64,000 bases of DNA from positions 20,759 through 84,758 of the forward strand of contig NZ_JAFMPK010000045.1 in assembly GCF_017349295.1 (NCBI RefSeq). Reading direction: 5' to 3'. A model generated the notes under the pieces. It was not told where the DNA came from. It worked only from the letters and a program-made list of their open reading frames with translations, and ran no database searches. This document shows positions 1-8,542 of the stretch, in pieces. The translations under genes were made by a program, and so were the position numbers. Origin of the DNA: Myceligenerans salitolerans (GTDB lineage: Bacteria > Actinomycetota > Actinomycetes > Actinomycetales > Cellulomonadaceae). Each line of letters starts with the position of its first letter. The stretch's first letter is position 1.

Positions 1-861
1 GGACGCCTGGGGGCCGCGGGGCTTGCCGTACGGGTCGGTGTAGCGGTGCACCCGCTGTGCGGGCCCGTCCACGTTCGGGATCTGCACGGTTCCGGTGCCC
101 TGCTGGTCGGAGATGATCGTGTCCACGTCGGCGAAGTTGTAGCCGGTGCGGGTGGCGATCGTCATCCCGCCGAAGGTGTAGTACCGCTGCCCGGAGACGG
201 TTCCCGTCCCATGGTCGAGGGTGAGTTCCTGGTGTCCGAGGTACAGCGTGGTGGCGCCGTCCTGGGTGCGCAGGATGCGCTCTCCGTCGGCGGTGTAGAC
301 GTAGCCATCGGCCTCGTCTTGCTCGGCCGCCGAGATGGTGCCGTCCCCGTCGGCGTCCTCGGCGACTGCCGCGAGTTCGCCCTCGGCGTCCCAGGACAGT
401 TCCTGGAGCGCCTGCCCGGCCTGGTCGCGGCCGGTCATGTTACCGACGGCGTCGTACTCGAAAGCGCTGGTGCCGGGCTGGGCGCCAGTCTGTTGGACCT
501 GGGTGACGCCGTGCGGCTGGGTCCCGGCGGCGCCGCCCGCTTCCGGATAGTCGTACGTGCTGGTGGTGTCGGTACCTGAGCCGACAGCGTGCTCGACCAC
601 GCTGGTGCGGTTGCCCACCGAGTCGTGGGAATACGAGTGCCAGTAGGCGGCCGCACCACCCGGGATTCCCGAGGACGGCGCGGTACCACAGCCCGCGGTG
701 GCCGGTGTCCACGCTTCGACGAGCCGGCCGAGGCCGTCGTAGTCGTAGCACTGGCGATCGTGTGTACGGCCTCCGAGGTTGGCGGCAGGGCTGTCGAACA
801 CACTGGTCAGGTTACCGGCGTGGTCCCACGTGTAGGACGCGCGCCGCACATCCACTGCGAG
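1..861 (-). pseudogene. 5'-truncated RHS fragment (orphan toxin-tip cassette)
   Basis: On the minus strand this segment encodes RHS/YD-repeat protein that matches, with scattered differences, residues about 157-440 of the RHS protein at 1981-3858 (for example the shared RRASYTWD block). The frame stays open to position 1047, but RHS similarity stops near 858 and no ATG, GTG or TTG lies just upstream, so the 5' part is missing. The 3' end, which would carry its own toxin tip, lies beyond the window. It sits downstream of the main RHS gene and its immunity gene, in the same orientation, which is the usual place for a displaced tip module. I infer a silent cassette rather than an independently expressed gene. 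Confidence 0.8.
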
Positions 862-908
862 GCCAGCCAGACCGCCATCGTGGCGATGCGGTGGAGGAAG
901 CGAAGTGG

Positions 909-951
909 TGGTCTTCTCATCGCCGCCGAACCTGCGACGATGAGAAGACCA
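909..951. terminator. 14-bp perfect inverted repeat
   Basis: Positions 909-922 (TGGTCTTCTCATCG) pair perfectly with 938-951 across a 15-nt loop. It lies about 140 bp past the stop of the minus-strand lipoprotein gene and just before RHS similarity resumes. There is no T-run, as is common for actinobacterial hairpin terminators. It could also mark the edge of the orphan cassette. Confidence 0.5.
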
Positions 952-1088
952 GCACTCTCCGAAGCGGACCTCAGGGCGCCTGGTCCTTGCCGTCGAGGAT
1001 GTGTGCGAGGTACACCCCGGCCTGGTCGAGCCACCCGTCGTACTTCTTCAAGCCACCCCGAGCCGTGGTGATCTTCTTGCGCGGCAAC

Positions 1089-1538
1089 CTACTGCCGGAC
1101 ACACTTGATCTGGACGGGGTCCTCCGAAATCGTAAAGCTAATGAACCGCTGGCCGCCCCGCTCTTCTCCAAGCCATACAGGAACGTCATCAATGGCGTTG
1201 AGATCTCCGCCCTCGAAGTTCATCCTGAATTCTTGGAACTTGCCAGAGTCTGTAAATCCAGACATGATGTCCCAATTCCCAACGCCATCCAGCGTCGCAC
1301 CACGGGATTCGAGGTCAAGATCCGCGAAGATGGACTCGGGGTATATTTCTCTCACAACCTCCTTGGGAAAGCCTTCAATAGAGAATGACCCGTCTTCTCG
1401 GATCACTACCTCGCCCCGACTTTCACATTCCCAATGCCCGACCACGTCGCCCGACTCGATCGAGTCGACAGTCGGCGAACAACCAGTCAGGAAAATAGAT
1501 GCTAAAACAACTAGGACCGCACGATTTGCCATTCGCAT
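1089..1538 (-). CDS. Small lipoprotein, candidate immunity protein of the RHS toxin
   Basis: This predicted 149-residue protein begins with a lipoprotein signal: MRM, a hydrophobic stretch, then an LTGC lipobox with the acceptor cysteine at residue 20. The mature part is acidic and resembles no family I recognise. The ATG at 1536-1538 was chosen because a GAGGTGA ribosome-binding site sits just upstream and overlaps the TGA (1543-1545) that ends the toxin-tip frame. This is tight toxin-to-immunity coupling. A periplasm-facing or surface lipoprotein would suit immunity against a secreted toxin acting at the envelope. The position strongly suggests the role; the fold does not prove it. A longer in-frame upstream extension to 1718 overlaps the toxin frame and looks spurious. 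Confidence 0.75.
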   Translation of the reverse strand: MRMANRAVLVVLASIFLTGCSPTVDSIESGDVVGHWECESRGEVVIREDGSFSIEGFPKEVVREIYPESIFADLDLESRGATLDGVGNWDIMSGFTDSGKFQEFRMNFEGGDLNAIDDVPVWLGEERGGQRFISFTISEDPVQIKCVRQ

Positions 1539-1542
1539 TCGC

Positions 1543-1980
1543 TCACCTCGGCGAGATAGTATTGAACGGATAGAACCTCTCAGTCCAAGCAATCTCGGTA
1601 CGCATTGGAGACAGCGGTCCGCTACTCCCAGGAATGCTGTTGATCGCTGGCTCGACATTGCCCTTATAGAATTCACCGAACCCCACCCGCGTCGCCGAAC
1701 CAGCGAGCGTCGTCTCACTCACCGTGAACTTGACCGTATAGGAACCATCGTCATGAGCCGCCGTCGGCGTCATGTAGAGATTGTGCGATCCGAGGATCGT
1801 GCTTGTCTGCGCTACACCCGCCTGAAACAGCGAAACATCTTGGACCAACTGACCAGTCGCAGACAGGATTCCATCTTCGTAGAGATTTCTCGAGCTAGTG
1901 AACGTGCCACCGACCGCGAGCTTTCCGCTAATTATCCTATTCGCGAGCTGCGCTCTGCTTGCATAATAGTGCGATGATGC
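1543..1980 (-). pseudogene. In-frame continuation of RHS toxin tip after a TAG codon
   Basis: Directly after the TAG (1981-1983) that ends the RHS frame, the same frame stays open for 145 more codons to a TGA at 1543-1545. The translation looks like real protein (blocks such as DDGSYTVKFTV and GFGEFYKGN), unlike the arginine/proline-rich shadow frames around it. The only start-like codon inside is a TTG 45 codons in. The TGA overlaps the ribosome-binding site of the next gene, the normal toxin-immunity spacing. I infer that the original RHS toxin was about 770 residues here and has suffered a nonsense mutation, or that the TAG is occasionally read through. I do not recognise the toxin activity. 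Confidence 0.7.
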
Positions 1981-3858
1981 CTAGTAGGACTGGGTGACGA
2001 AATCACCCTGCCCATAAGCATTCACCCGGGGGCCCGCGCCAGTATAGAAATTCTTGATCAACTGTTGCGGCGTATCCGGCTTGGGCGGAAGAGTGCTATC
2101 ACGCCTATTCATGGCGTAACTGTAAGTGCCGACTGCCGGAAATGCTGGCCGATACGGGGTTAGCGAATGCCGCGCCCGCAGATCTGTTCGCCACTGAGAC
2201 CGGATGTCGTTGACGGTTGGCTTCGGCTTCTTCTTTTTCTTTTGTTTGGTGATGGTTCCGCCCTTGCCGTAGTTGCAGGTGTGGCCGCTGTCGCAGATTT
2301 CCCGCATGCCGGTGGGGTCGGTGAAGGTGATGGGGTTGTTGTGACTGTACGCGTAGCCGTTCCACTGTTGTGGGTCGGTCAGGTCCATCACGGGGTCCAC
2401 GGAGATGAACTTGCCCAGGATCGGGTCGTACATGCGTGCCCCGATGGCGGTCAGGCCGGTGTTGTCGATGGGCTTGTCGAGGAAGCCGTGTTCGCCGGTC
2501 CAGTTGCCGTCCGCGCCGCCTCCGGCGCCGGGAGTGGCGGCCTGCGGGCCGCGGGGCTTGCCGTATGGGTCGGTGTAGCGGTGGACGCGCTGTGCGGGTC
2601 CGTCGACGTTCGGGATCTGGACCGTGCCGGTGCCCTGTTGGTCGGAGATGATCGTGTCCACGTCGCCGAAGTCGTATCCGGTGCGGGTGGCGATCGTCAT
2701 GCCACCGAACGTGTAGTACCGCTGGCCCGAGACGGTCCCCGTCGAGTGATCGAGGGTGAGTTCCTGGTGCCCGAGGTAGAGCGTTGTGGCGCCGTCCTGA
2801 GTGCGCAGGATGCGCTCTCCGTCGGCGGTGTAGACGTATCCGTCGGCCTCGTCCTGTTCGACCGTCGAGATGGTGCCGTCCCCGTCGGTGTCCTCGGCGA
2901 CCGTGGCAAGTTCGCCTTCGGCATCCCAGGACATTTCGTGAAGGGCCTCTCCGGCATGTTCACGGCCGGTCATGTTCCCGGCGTCGTCATAGGTGAAGCT
3001 GCTGCTGCCGGTCTGCGCGCCGGTGTGCTCGACCTGGGTGACGCCGTGCGGCTGGGTACCGGCGGCGCCACCCGCTGCCGGGTAGTCGTACGTGCTGGTG
3101 GTGTCACTCCCGGATCCAACGGCGTGCTCCACGACGCTGGTGCGGTTGCCCACCGAGTCGTGCGAGTACGAGTGCCAGTAGGCGGCCGCGCCACCCAGGA
3201 TCCCTGAGGTCGGCGCGGTGGCGCAGTCGGCGGTGGCCGGCGTCCACGCCTCGACAAGCCTGCCAAGACCGTCGTAGTCGTAGCACTGACGGTCGTGCGC
3301 GCGGCCCCCGAGGTCGGCGGCGGGAGTGTCGAACACGCTGGTCAGATTACCGGCGTGGTCCCACGTGTACGAGGCGCGCCGCACGTCCACCGCCACACCG
3401 GAGGGGTCCTCGGCGACGACGGTGGTCTTCTTCAGCCGGTTGGTGCCGAACTCGTAGTCCCAGTCCTGCACGTAGGCATGCGTGTTGCCGAGAGAGAAAC
3501 GGGCGGGCTCCCCAGTGGGTTTGTAGTCCGCGGCGGCCACGTAGATCCCGTGCCGGTCACTGCCCAGGGCGCTGGGCTGATCAGCACTGTCGTAGGCAAG
3601 GTTCAGTGTCTCGGACGGGAGGCCCCCGCCGAACTGGTATCCCGTCTTGTCCGGCAGGCCCGAGACCGTGTACTCATACGTCGTCGTCCACGACCTGGCC
3701 AGCTCCCCCAGATCCGTTCCGTCCACGACCTGCGGGATCGTCGTCGTAGTCGCGGTGGGCTGGCCGTGGACCTCATACCCGTCCACGGTCGTCGCGATCT
3801 CGGCCCGGCCGGTGCCCTCACCGACATACCTGGTGGTGGAGGCCGGCTGCCCCGGCAC
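1981..3858 (-). CDS. RHS repeat-associated core protein, 5'-truncated polymorphic toxin
   Basis: The 625-residue frame consists of YD/RHS repeats followed by an RHS-associated core at about 467-517 (GARMYDP, NGYAYSHNNP, DPTG), a lysine-rich linker at about 538-547 and a variable tip from about 518. RHS proteins build a shell that encloses a C-terminal toxin. The GTG at 3856-3858 is only the first start codon available: RHS sequence continues upstream to about 3906, where an unrelated plus-strand gene takes over, so the signal peptide and N-terminal domains are lost. Its frame ends in TAG but toxin-like coding continues to 1543. Probably a non-functional or donor copy. The intact relative is at 35722-42609. 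Confidence 0.85.
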   Translation of the reverse strand: MPGQPASTTRYVGEGTGRAEIATTVDGYEVHGQPTATTTTIPQVVDGTDLGELARSWTTTYEYTVSGLPDKTGYQFGGGLPSETLNLAYDSADQPSALGSDRHGIYVAAADYKPTGEPARFSLGNTHAYVQDWDYEFGTNRLKKTTVVAEDPSGVAVDVRRASYTWDHAGNLTSVFDTPAADLGGRAHDRQCYDYDGLGRLVEAWTPATADCATAPTSGILGGAAAYWHSYSHDSVGNRTSVVEHAVGSGSDTTSTYDYPAAGGAAGTQPHGVTQVEHTGAQTGSSSFTYDDAGNMTGREHAGEALHEMSWDAEGELATVAEDTDGDGTISTVEQDEADGYVYTADGERILRTQDGATTLYLGHQELTLDHSTGTVSGQRYYTFGGMTIATRTGYDFGDVDTIISDQQGTGTVQIPNVDGPAQRVHRYTDPYGKPRGPQAATPGAGGGADGNWTGEHGFLDKPIDNTGLTAIGARMYDPILGKFISVDPVMDLTDPQQWNGYAYSHNNPITFTDPTGMREICDSGHTCNYGKGGTITKQKKKKKPKPTVNDIRSQWRTDLRARHSLTPYRPAFPAVGTYSYAMNRRDSTLPPKPDTPQQLIKNFYTGAGPRVNAYGQGDFVTQSY

Positions 3859-3985
3859 GCTGGTGCCGTTGGCGAGCAGGTCGTACGTCCGCGTCGCCGA
3901 GGCCTTGGGCCGCGCCGAACTGCCTCGATTCCTGGCCGCCGCAATCGAGGTTCAGACCAGCGCCGACCACCCCTTCGGCCGCGAC

Positions 3986-4657
3986 ATGGCACTGCGCAAG
4001 CCCTCGGAGGCCGACATCCGCAGCGTGGTCCCGCTCGCTGACCGAGTCGTCCAGCACGTTGCCGCACACGCAGGCATAAGCCCCAAGACTGCCTTCAAGC
4101 TTCTGGGACAACGGTGGCCACACGCCCGATGGGCGAGGGACGTGCAGCAGGCAGTCGGCATGTGCCTGCTGAGCGGTGGCCCGCACCCACACCTGACAGA
4201 CGAGCTCGTCACGGGCTGGTTGGTAACCGGGCCGTCCCGCCCGTGGGTCCTCTTCGTCGCTGAGCACACCGATGACCTGCTCTCGGTGTGCCGCCTCGAG
4301 CACGAACGCGCATGGATCACCCGGATGTTGCGCAGCGTCGGTGACATCGCCGCATACGAAGAACTGATCAAGGAGTACACCGCTGAAGCTGCGGTCCTTG
4401 AGGCCCGGCGCCAACGGGCACGCAACGGCCTGGTGCACGGCAACCCGACGAACTTCCCGATCGTGGAATCCGTGCGCGAGTACGCCACCTTCCTGAGCAG
4501 CGGCGCACTCAGGCTAGGAATCGAGTCCTACGTAGAGAACAGCCCGCCACAGACAGCCCTGAAGTTGCGCACTCCCGAGGTCATCGCGATGCAGGCCGGT
4601 CAGGACGCTGTCACATACTGGCGTCGCAGAGTGGCAGCCCTGCAGGACTCCCCCTGA
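3986..4657 (+). CDS. Hypothetical protein with HEPN-like motif, 5'-truncated
   Basis: From the first ATG this frame gives 223 residues, but protein-like sequence already begins near 3911, immediately at the breakpoint with the oppositely oriented RHS gene. The natural start is therefore missing. The protein is helical in character. Near its C-terminal third it has RNGLVH (residues 146-151), an R-x4-H pattern typical of HEPN ribonuclease/Apea-like domains. HEPN proteins are common in toxin and defence systems, but this assignment rests on one motif. It is followed by about 500 bp of decayed sequence. Confidence 0.55.
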   Translation: MALRKPSEADIRSVVPLADRVVQHVAAHAGISPKTAFKLLGQRWPHARWARDVQQAVGMCLLSGGPHPHLTDELVTGWLVTGPSRPWVLFVAEHTDDLLSVCRLEHERAWITRMLRSVGDIAAYEELIKEYTAEAAVLEARRQRARNGLVHGNPTNFPIVESVREYATFLSSGALRLGIESYVENSPPQTALKLRTPEVIAMQAGQDAVTYWRRRVAALQDSP

Positions 4658-4782
4658 TCCAGAGCCGTCCGACGCTGACGGGACTCGCACCGCGTGACGA
4701 CTTGGACCACATCACCGCAGGTCGCAGGCGTGGAGTATCGCTGTAGCATTTGTGCCCCGCCCCCAGGGAGTCGACTAACTCG

Positions 4783-4860
4783 ATGGACCCGCGGCCGCTT
4801 TGCGAGCCCGCCGTCGCATCCGCTGTCCAGCCCACAATCGGGGTCGCGCTACGAGGACCC
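4783..4860 (+). repeat. Partial copy of the distal part of a dispersed repeat
   Basis: Positions 4791-4830 match 6729-6770 almost base for base (shared GCTTTGCGAGCCCGCCGTC and GCATCCGCTGT), and weaker similarity continues through CGCTACG. The copy at 6729 is the right-hand continuation of the dispersed repeat at 6575. No gene was recognised between 4658 and 5196; this fragment is the only structure seen there. Confidence 0.5.
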
Positions 4861-5196
4861 GCTGGCACGAACCTGACGGACGAGGTGTGAGCCGTCCTGG
4901 AATCGCTGCTGCCGGTCAGGGTTCGCGGCCGCAGGCGGCAGGCCGCCTCCACCGCTCACTTCAATCCGTGGCCGGCTCGATGCCAAGGCGTGCCGGAGCG
5001 CTGAGAAGTCCGGTTCTGCTGTTCGAGCACCTCTCGAAGTGAGCAGATGGTGGCGCTGGGTTGATCCGCGAGGATTACCAGGCGGTCAGTGCTCGGTCTA
5101 GCCCAGCTAGGGCTGCCTTGATCCACTGGGGCAACCGCCGCATTGGGAGCTTCCCGACCTTCAATGACTGCTTTGCCTGGAGAAATATGCGCGCCA

Positions 5197-5346
5197 CTAG
5201 ATGCGGCCATCGGACTCGAGGCGCATTAGGAACTCTGCTGCCGCTTCCCTGTTGTTCGCGTACGGGACCATATTGGGGCGGTCGCCGGCATTCAGCTGGT
5301 TCGACAACTTGGCCGCCAGGGCATCCAATTCTGTTCGAGGCCTCAT
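5197..5346 (-). CDS. Tiny ORF of 49 residues
   Basis: A complete 49-codon frame runs from ATG at 5344-5346 to TAG at 5197-5199, with GGAG about 6-7 nt upstream. The product (starting MRPRTELDALAAKL and ending FLMRLESDGRI) has balanced, helix-forming composition, unlike nearby shadow frames. It begins just downstream of an RHS scrap in the same orientation, the place expected for an immunity gene or its remnant. It may be the tail of a longer, truncated gene. No family recognised. Confidence 0.4.
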   Translation of the reverse strand: MRPRTELDALAAKLSNQLNAGDRPNMVPYANNREAAAEFLMRLESDGRI

Positions 5347-5359
5347 GGTTACTCCACAT

Positions 5360-5578
5360 CACCGCCGTGACCTCGCCGGCGGTCACCGTCACTTCCTGCC
5401 CACCCGACAAGAACACGGTGGTCCCGTCCGCGTCGGTTCGGATCAGCCGGTTCCCGCCGGCGGTGTACACGTAGTCAGCTTCGCCGGCCAGCACGCCTTC
5501 GTCGCCGCCTGCGTCCTCACCACTGGTGGAGACCGCGAAACGGCTGGACCCACCCGCCTGGGATTCTGTCAGGGACAC
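5360..5578 (-). pseudogene. RHS repeat fragment
   Basis: About 73 codons on the minus strand encode RHS sequence (ADYVYTAGGNRLIRTDADG, then TTVFLSGGQEV), equivalent to the ADGYVYTADGERILRTQDGATTLYLG part of the RHS protein at 1981-3858. Both ends are cut. Similarity stops at about 5360 where the frame runs into unrelated sequence. This is the third RHS copy within 5.6 kb and is clearly a leftover. Confidence 0.75.
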
Positions 5579-5616
5579 TGGACAACAGCAATGTCTGCCG
5601 AGATGAGGAGTCTTAG

Positions 5617-6552
5617 GTGCCCCAGGGAACTGTCCGATGGTTCGACGCCGACCGAGGGTTCGGCTTCATCGACCTCGGGAATGAGGCCGAGGACCTGTTC
5701 GTGCATGCGTCCGAAATCGTCGGCGACGACGGACCGAAGCTCCTCCGCGAGGGGCAGGCCGTCGAGTTCGAGGTGGGCGAGGGTGACCGTGGCCCGCAGG
5801 CACGCCGCGTCCGTGTCACGGGCGACCGGACCGCCGACGCGCCCACGGGTGTGCTCGGCACCGTCGCCTGGTACGAGCCGGCCAAGGGATACGGCTTCGT
5901 CACGCCCGACGACGGTCGCGTCGAAATCTTCGTGCACAGCTCGGCCATCGTCACCGGCGGTGTGATCTCGGAGGGGCAGCGGGTGGCGTTCCTCGTCGTC
6001 GACGGAGAGAAGGGCCAGCAGGCGGACCACCTGCTACCGCTCGGGGCGCAGGCCGCCCGGCATGCTGTGCCCGCAGATGGCGCAGACGGCACGGTGTCCT
6101 GGTACGACGACACCAAGGGCTTCGGGTTCGTCGCTCCCGACTCGGGTGGCGAGGACATCTTCGTCCACGTCCGTGCGCTCGGCCCGGGTCTGACCGGGCT
6201 CTCCGAGGGTGAACGCGTGACGTATGACGTCGTCGAGGGCGACAGAGGGCCGAATGCGCGCAACGTGCAGCTCGTGCGTGGCTCCGGGAGTGCGCGCGCG
6301 GCCACAGACCGCGGTCGGTCGCGCCGTCCCACGGCATCGAGCGGACCTGTGCGCGCGGGTGAGGGCACCGTCGCGCGCTACGACGCGGAGCGCGGTTTCG
6401 GCTTCATCACCCCCGATGTCGGGGGCGCGGACCTGTTCGTGCACGTGTCGGTCGTGCAGGGCGTCGAGGACCTGCGGGAGGGTGAGCGGGTCCGATTCAA
6501 GGTGCGCCAGAGCGACCGGGGGCCGCAGGCCGACCGTGTCGAACTGGCGTGA
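5617..6552 (+). CDS. Four-tandem cold-shock-domain protein
   Basis: The 311-residue protein is built of four complete cold-shock (CspA-type OB-fold) domains at about 4-66, 81-140, 158-220 and 250-311. Each has an RNP1 motif (RGFGF 13-17, KGYGF 90-94, KGFGF 167-171, RGFGF 259-263) and an RNP2 motif (LFVH or IFVH at 27, 104, 181 and 273), and three end in DRGPxA like CspA. Ordinary bacterial cold-shock proteins are single domains of about 70 residues that bind single-stranded RNA/DNA. The linker between domains 3 and 4 is basic and disordered. The GTG start has GAGGAG 8-9 nt upstream. Expected role: cytoplasmic nucleic-acid chaperone with multivalent binding. Confidence 0.93.
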   Translation: MPQGTVRWFDADRGFGFIDLGNEAEDLFVHASEIVGDDGPKLLREGQAVEFEVGEGDRGPQARRVRVTGDRTADAPTGVLGTVAWYEPAKGYGFVTPDDGRVEIFVHSSAIVTGGVISEGQRVAFLVVDGEKGQQADHLLPLGAQAARHAVPADGADGTVSWYDDTKGFGFVAPDSGGEDIFVHVRALGPGLTGLSEGERVTYDVVEGDRGPNARNVQLVRGSGSARAATDRGRSRRPTASSGPVRAGEGTVARYDAERGFGFITPDVGGADLFVHVSVVQGVEDLREGERVRFKVRQSDRGPQADRVELA

Positions 6553-6574
6553 GCTGTGATGGGCCTGCCGTCGC

Positions 6575-6720
6575 TCGCCGGACGCAACGAAACAGCACAC
6601 CTTTCGACGACGGGGCTGGGCTTCGGCATCCAGCGCAGGGGCTTCGCGAACCGGTAGGAGGCTCTGCGCCTGAACCTATCCTTGCTGCCTGGCGGCGCCC
6701 GCGACATACTCGCGGGTCCC
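6575..6720 (+). repeat. Dispersed repeat, copy A1
   Basis: This stretch aligns with copies at 11015, 20970 and 24985, all in the same direction. Shared blocks are TCGCCGGACGCAACG at the left, AGCACACCT, GGAGGCTCTGCGCC in the middle, and GGCGCCCGCGACATACTCGC at the right. It fills the gap between the cold-shock gene and the ADP-ribosylglycohydrolase. No start/stop structure is conserved among the copies, so I treat it as non-coding or as a decayed common tail. Confidence 0.7.
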
Positions 6721-6954
6721 TGGACTTCGCGGTCGCTTTGCGAGCCCGCCGTCTTGCATCCGCTGTGCGGTCCGCCGTCGGGAACCTCGCTACGGGGGGC
6801 TGGTTCCTGATCGGCTGCGATCACAATGCCGTCATGGCTCACCGACCGGCGACGTGCCACGTCCAGAGATCCGTGCTCTCCGGGTTTCGTCACCAGCCCC
6901 GTCACCCATGGTCTGCTTGGCCCGCGGCGCCGCACATCTGAGACGATTCGGTAC

Positions 6955-7920
6955 GTGTCGCGGCCGCACCCTACGTCTTCTCACCGTGAGCAGCGCGTTT
7001 CGCTGTGTCTCGATAGCCTGCACGGTCTGTCTGTCGGTGATGCCCTAGGCGCGCAGTACTTCGTGCCGGACAACGACCCGGCGCGGTTGCTGCAGGACGG
7101 CGTGGCGCCCGAAGGCCCGTGGGAGTGGACCGACGACACGGACATGGCCTGCACCGTTGCGGCGGAACTGGTCCAACACGGTGACATCGATCGGGACCGG
7201 CTCGCGCTCGACTTCGCGCACAGGTGTGATCCGTACCGCGGCTACGGCGCCGGCGCAGTTCAGGTGCTCCACCAGATCCGGGACGGCGTCCCCTGGCAGC
7301 AGGCGACCGTCGCCGCCTTCCCGACCGGCTCGTACGGCAATGGCGCAGCCATGCGGATCGCACCGCTCGGCGCCTACTTCGCAGGTGACCTGGACCGCGT
7401 CGCCGAACAGGCCATCCGAGCCTCAGAGGTCACTCACGCCCACCCCGAGGGCATCGCCGGAGCCGTGGTGACAGCCGTCGCGTCGTCGTACGTCGCGCAG
7501 TCGCGCCTGGTCGGCGTCGTACCGACACCTGGCGGCGTCCTCGACGCGGTCGGCCGCTACCTGCTGCCGGGCGCGACTGCCAAGGGCGTCGCCGAGGCGC
7601 TGACTCTCGGCGAGGTCTCCGTGGAGGAAGCCGCGTGGCGGCTGGGCAACGGGTCACGCGTGTCCGCGCAGGACACCGTGCCGTTCTGCCTCTGGGCGGC
7701 CACGACCCGCCTGAACGACTACCCGGCCGCGATCTCCGCCTGCATCGAAGCCGGCGGCGACGTCGACACGACCGCAGCAATCGTCGGCGGCATCGTGGCC
7801 ACCTTCACCGGCGTCGGGCAACGCGACAACGTCATCGGCGTTCCCGAACCATGGCTCTCGCAACGTGAACCCTTGCCTGACTGGATGCCCCCGGCCCGTG
7901 GACTCTCGCAGGGTGTCTGA
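6955..7920 (+). CDS. ADP-ribosylglycohydrolase family protein
   Basis: The protein has the ordered motifs of the DraG/ARH family, which removes ADP-ribose from proteins or nucleic acids using a di-magnesium centre: GLSVGDALGA near the N-terminus, WTDDTDMA (metal ligands), GSYGNGAAMR, THAHPEGIAGA and GGDVDTTAAIVGGI (second metal-binding aspartates). The open frame begins at 6826, but the first 43 codons are arginine/serine-rich and unlike the family, so the GTG at 6955 is preferred; a later GTG at 6997 is possible. The next gene follows one base after the stop, suggesting an operon. In an island with TIR and SIR2 proteins it may counter ADP-ribosylation, but this is inference. Confidence 0.88.
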   Translation: MSRPHPTSSHREQRVSLCLDSLHGLSVGDALGAQYFVPDNDPARLLQDGVAPEGPWEWTDDTDMACTVAAELVQHGDIDRDRLALDFAHRCDPYRGYGAGAVQVLHQIRDGVPWQQATVAAFPTGSYGNGAAMRIAPLGAYFAGDLDRVAEQAIRASEVTHAHPEGIAGAVVTAVASSYVAQSRLVGVVPTPGGVLDAVGRYLLPGATAKGVAEALTLGEVSVEEAAWRLGNGSRVSAQDTVPFCLWAATTRLNDYPAAISACIEAGGDVDTTAAIVGGIVATFTGVGQRDNVIGVPEPWLSQREPLPDWMPPARGLSQGV

Positions 7921-7921
7921 C

Positions 7922-8488
7922 ATGAGCCACTCCCTAACGTTCTGGACCCGCCCGAGCACAGGCCTCCGATGGTCGAACCAGCCGGCACCGACCCGCCCGC
8001 AGGTTGTCCGCGCCATTGCCACACTCAGCGCCGTGATGGTCGGCACAGGAGGTGGATCGTTCTACATCTTCTTCTACATCGCGACGCACGACATCGACTG
8101 GACCCAGCGGTCAAACGTTACCCTCGCCGGGCTCGGCGGCATGCTCGCACTGACGGCAGTCGGGCTCACCTACGCCCTGGTGAATCATCTTTGGCGGCGA
8201 TCACGCCTTCGGACTGAGCATCGATCACGCCGTAACGCTCCTCGCAAGGCGGCGCTGTCACTCGACGATCGTGGATTCAAGCACTGGGCGGCACGCCCTA
8301 CTCGCCCTCTGATTCCCTGGTCGAACATCGACCGCTGGTTCATTCAAAACGACACGATCCGGGTCGAGCTCGACCAGACGCGCGGCCGCGCCCAGTCGGT
8401 CGTCATTCCCCTCTCCGAAATCGACGCTCCCCGCAGCAAGGTCATCGCGGCGTTCGAACGGTTCTGCGAGTCTCCGCCGCAACGGTGA
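7922..8488 (+). CDS. Two-TM membrane protein with PH-like tail
   Basis: A 188-residue protein starting at an ATG one base after the stop of the ADP-ribosylglycohydrolase gene. Two hydrophobic segments (about 30-55 and 68-92) are followed by a cytoplasmic domain of about 75 residues. Its pattern (aliphatic strands, IPWSNIDRW, then an SKVIAAFERF helix) resembles bacterial PH-like domains. Function unknown. Tight spacing implies co-expression with the hydrolase. The GC-rich hairpin at 8543-8559 probably ends the transcript. Confidence 0.75.
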   Translation: MSHSLTFWTRPSTGLRWSNQPAPTRPQVVRAIATLSAVMVGTGGGSFYIFFYIATHDIDWTQRSNVTLAGLGGMLALTAVGLTYALVNHLWRRSRLRTEHRSRRNAPRKAALSLDDRGFKHWAARPTRPLIPWSNIDRWFIQNDTIRVELDQTRGRAQSVVIPLSEIDAPRSKVIAAFERFCESPPQR

Positions 8489-8542
8489 ACACCCGCGCCG
8501 TCCTGACGAGGGCAGACTGTGGGGCAAACCCGACGCGGCGGC

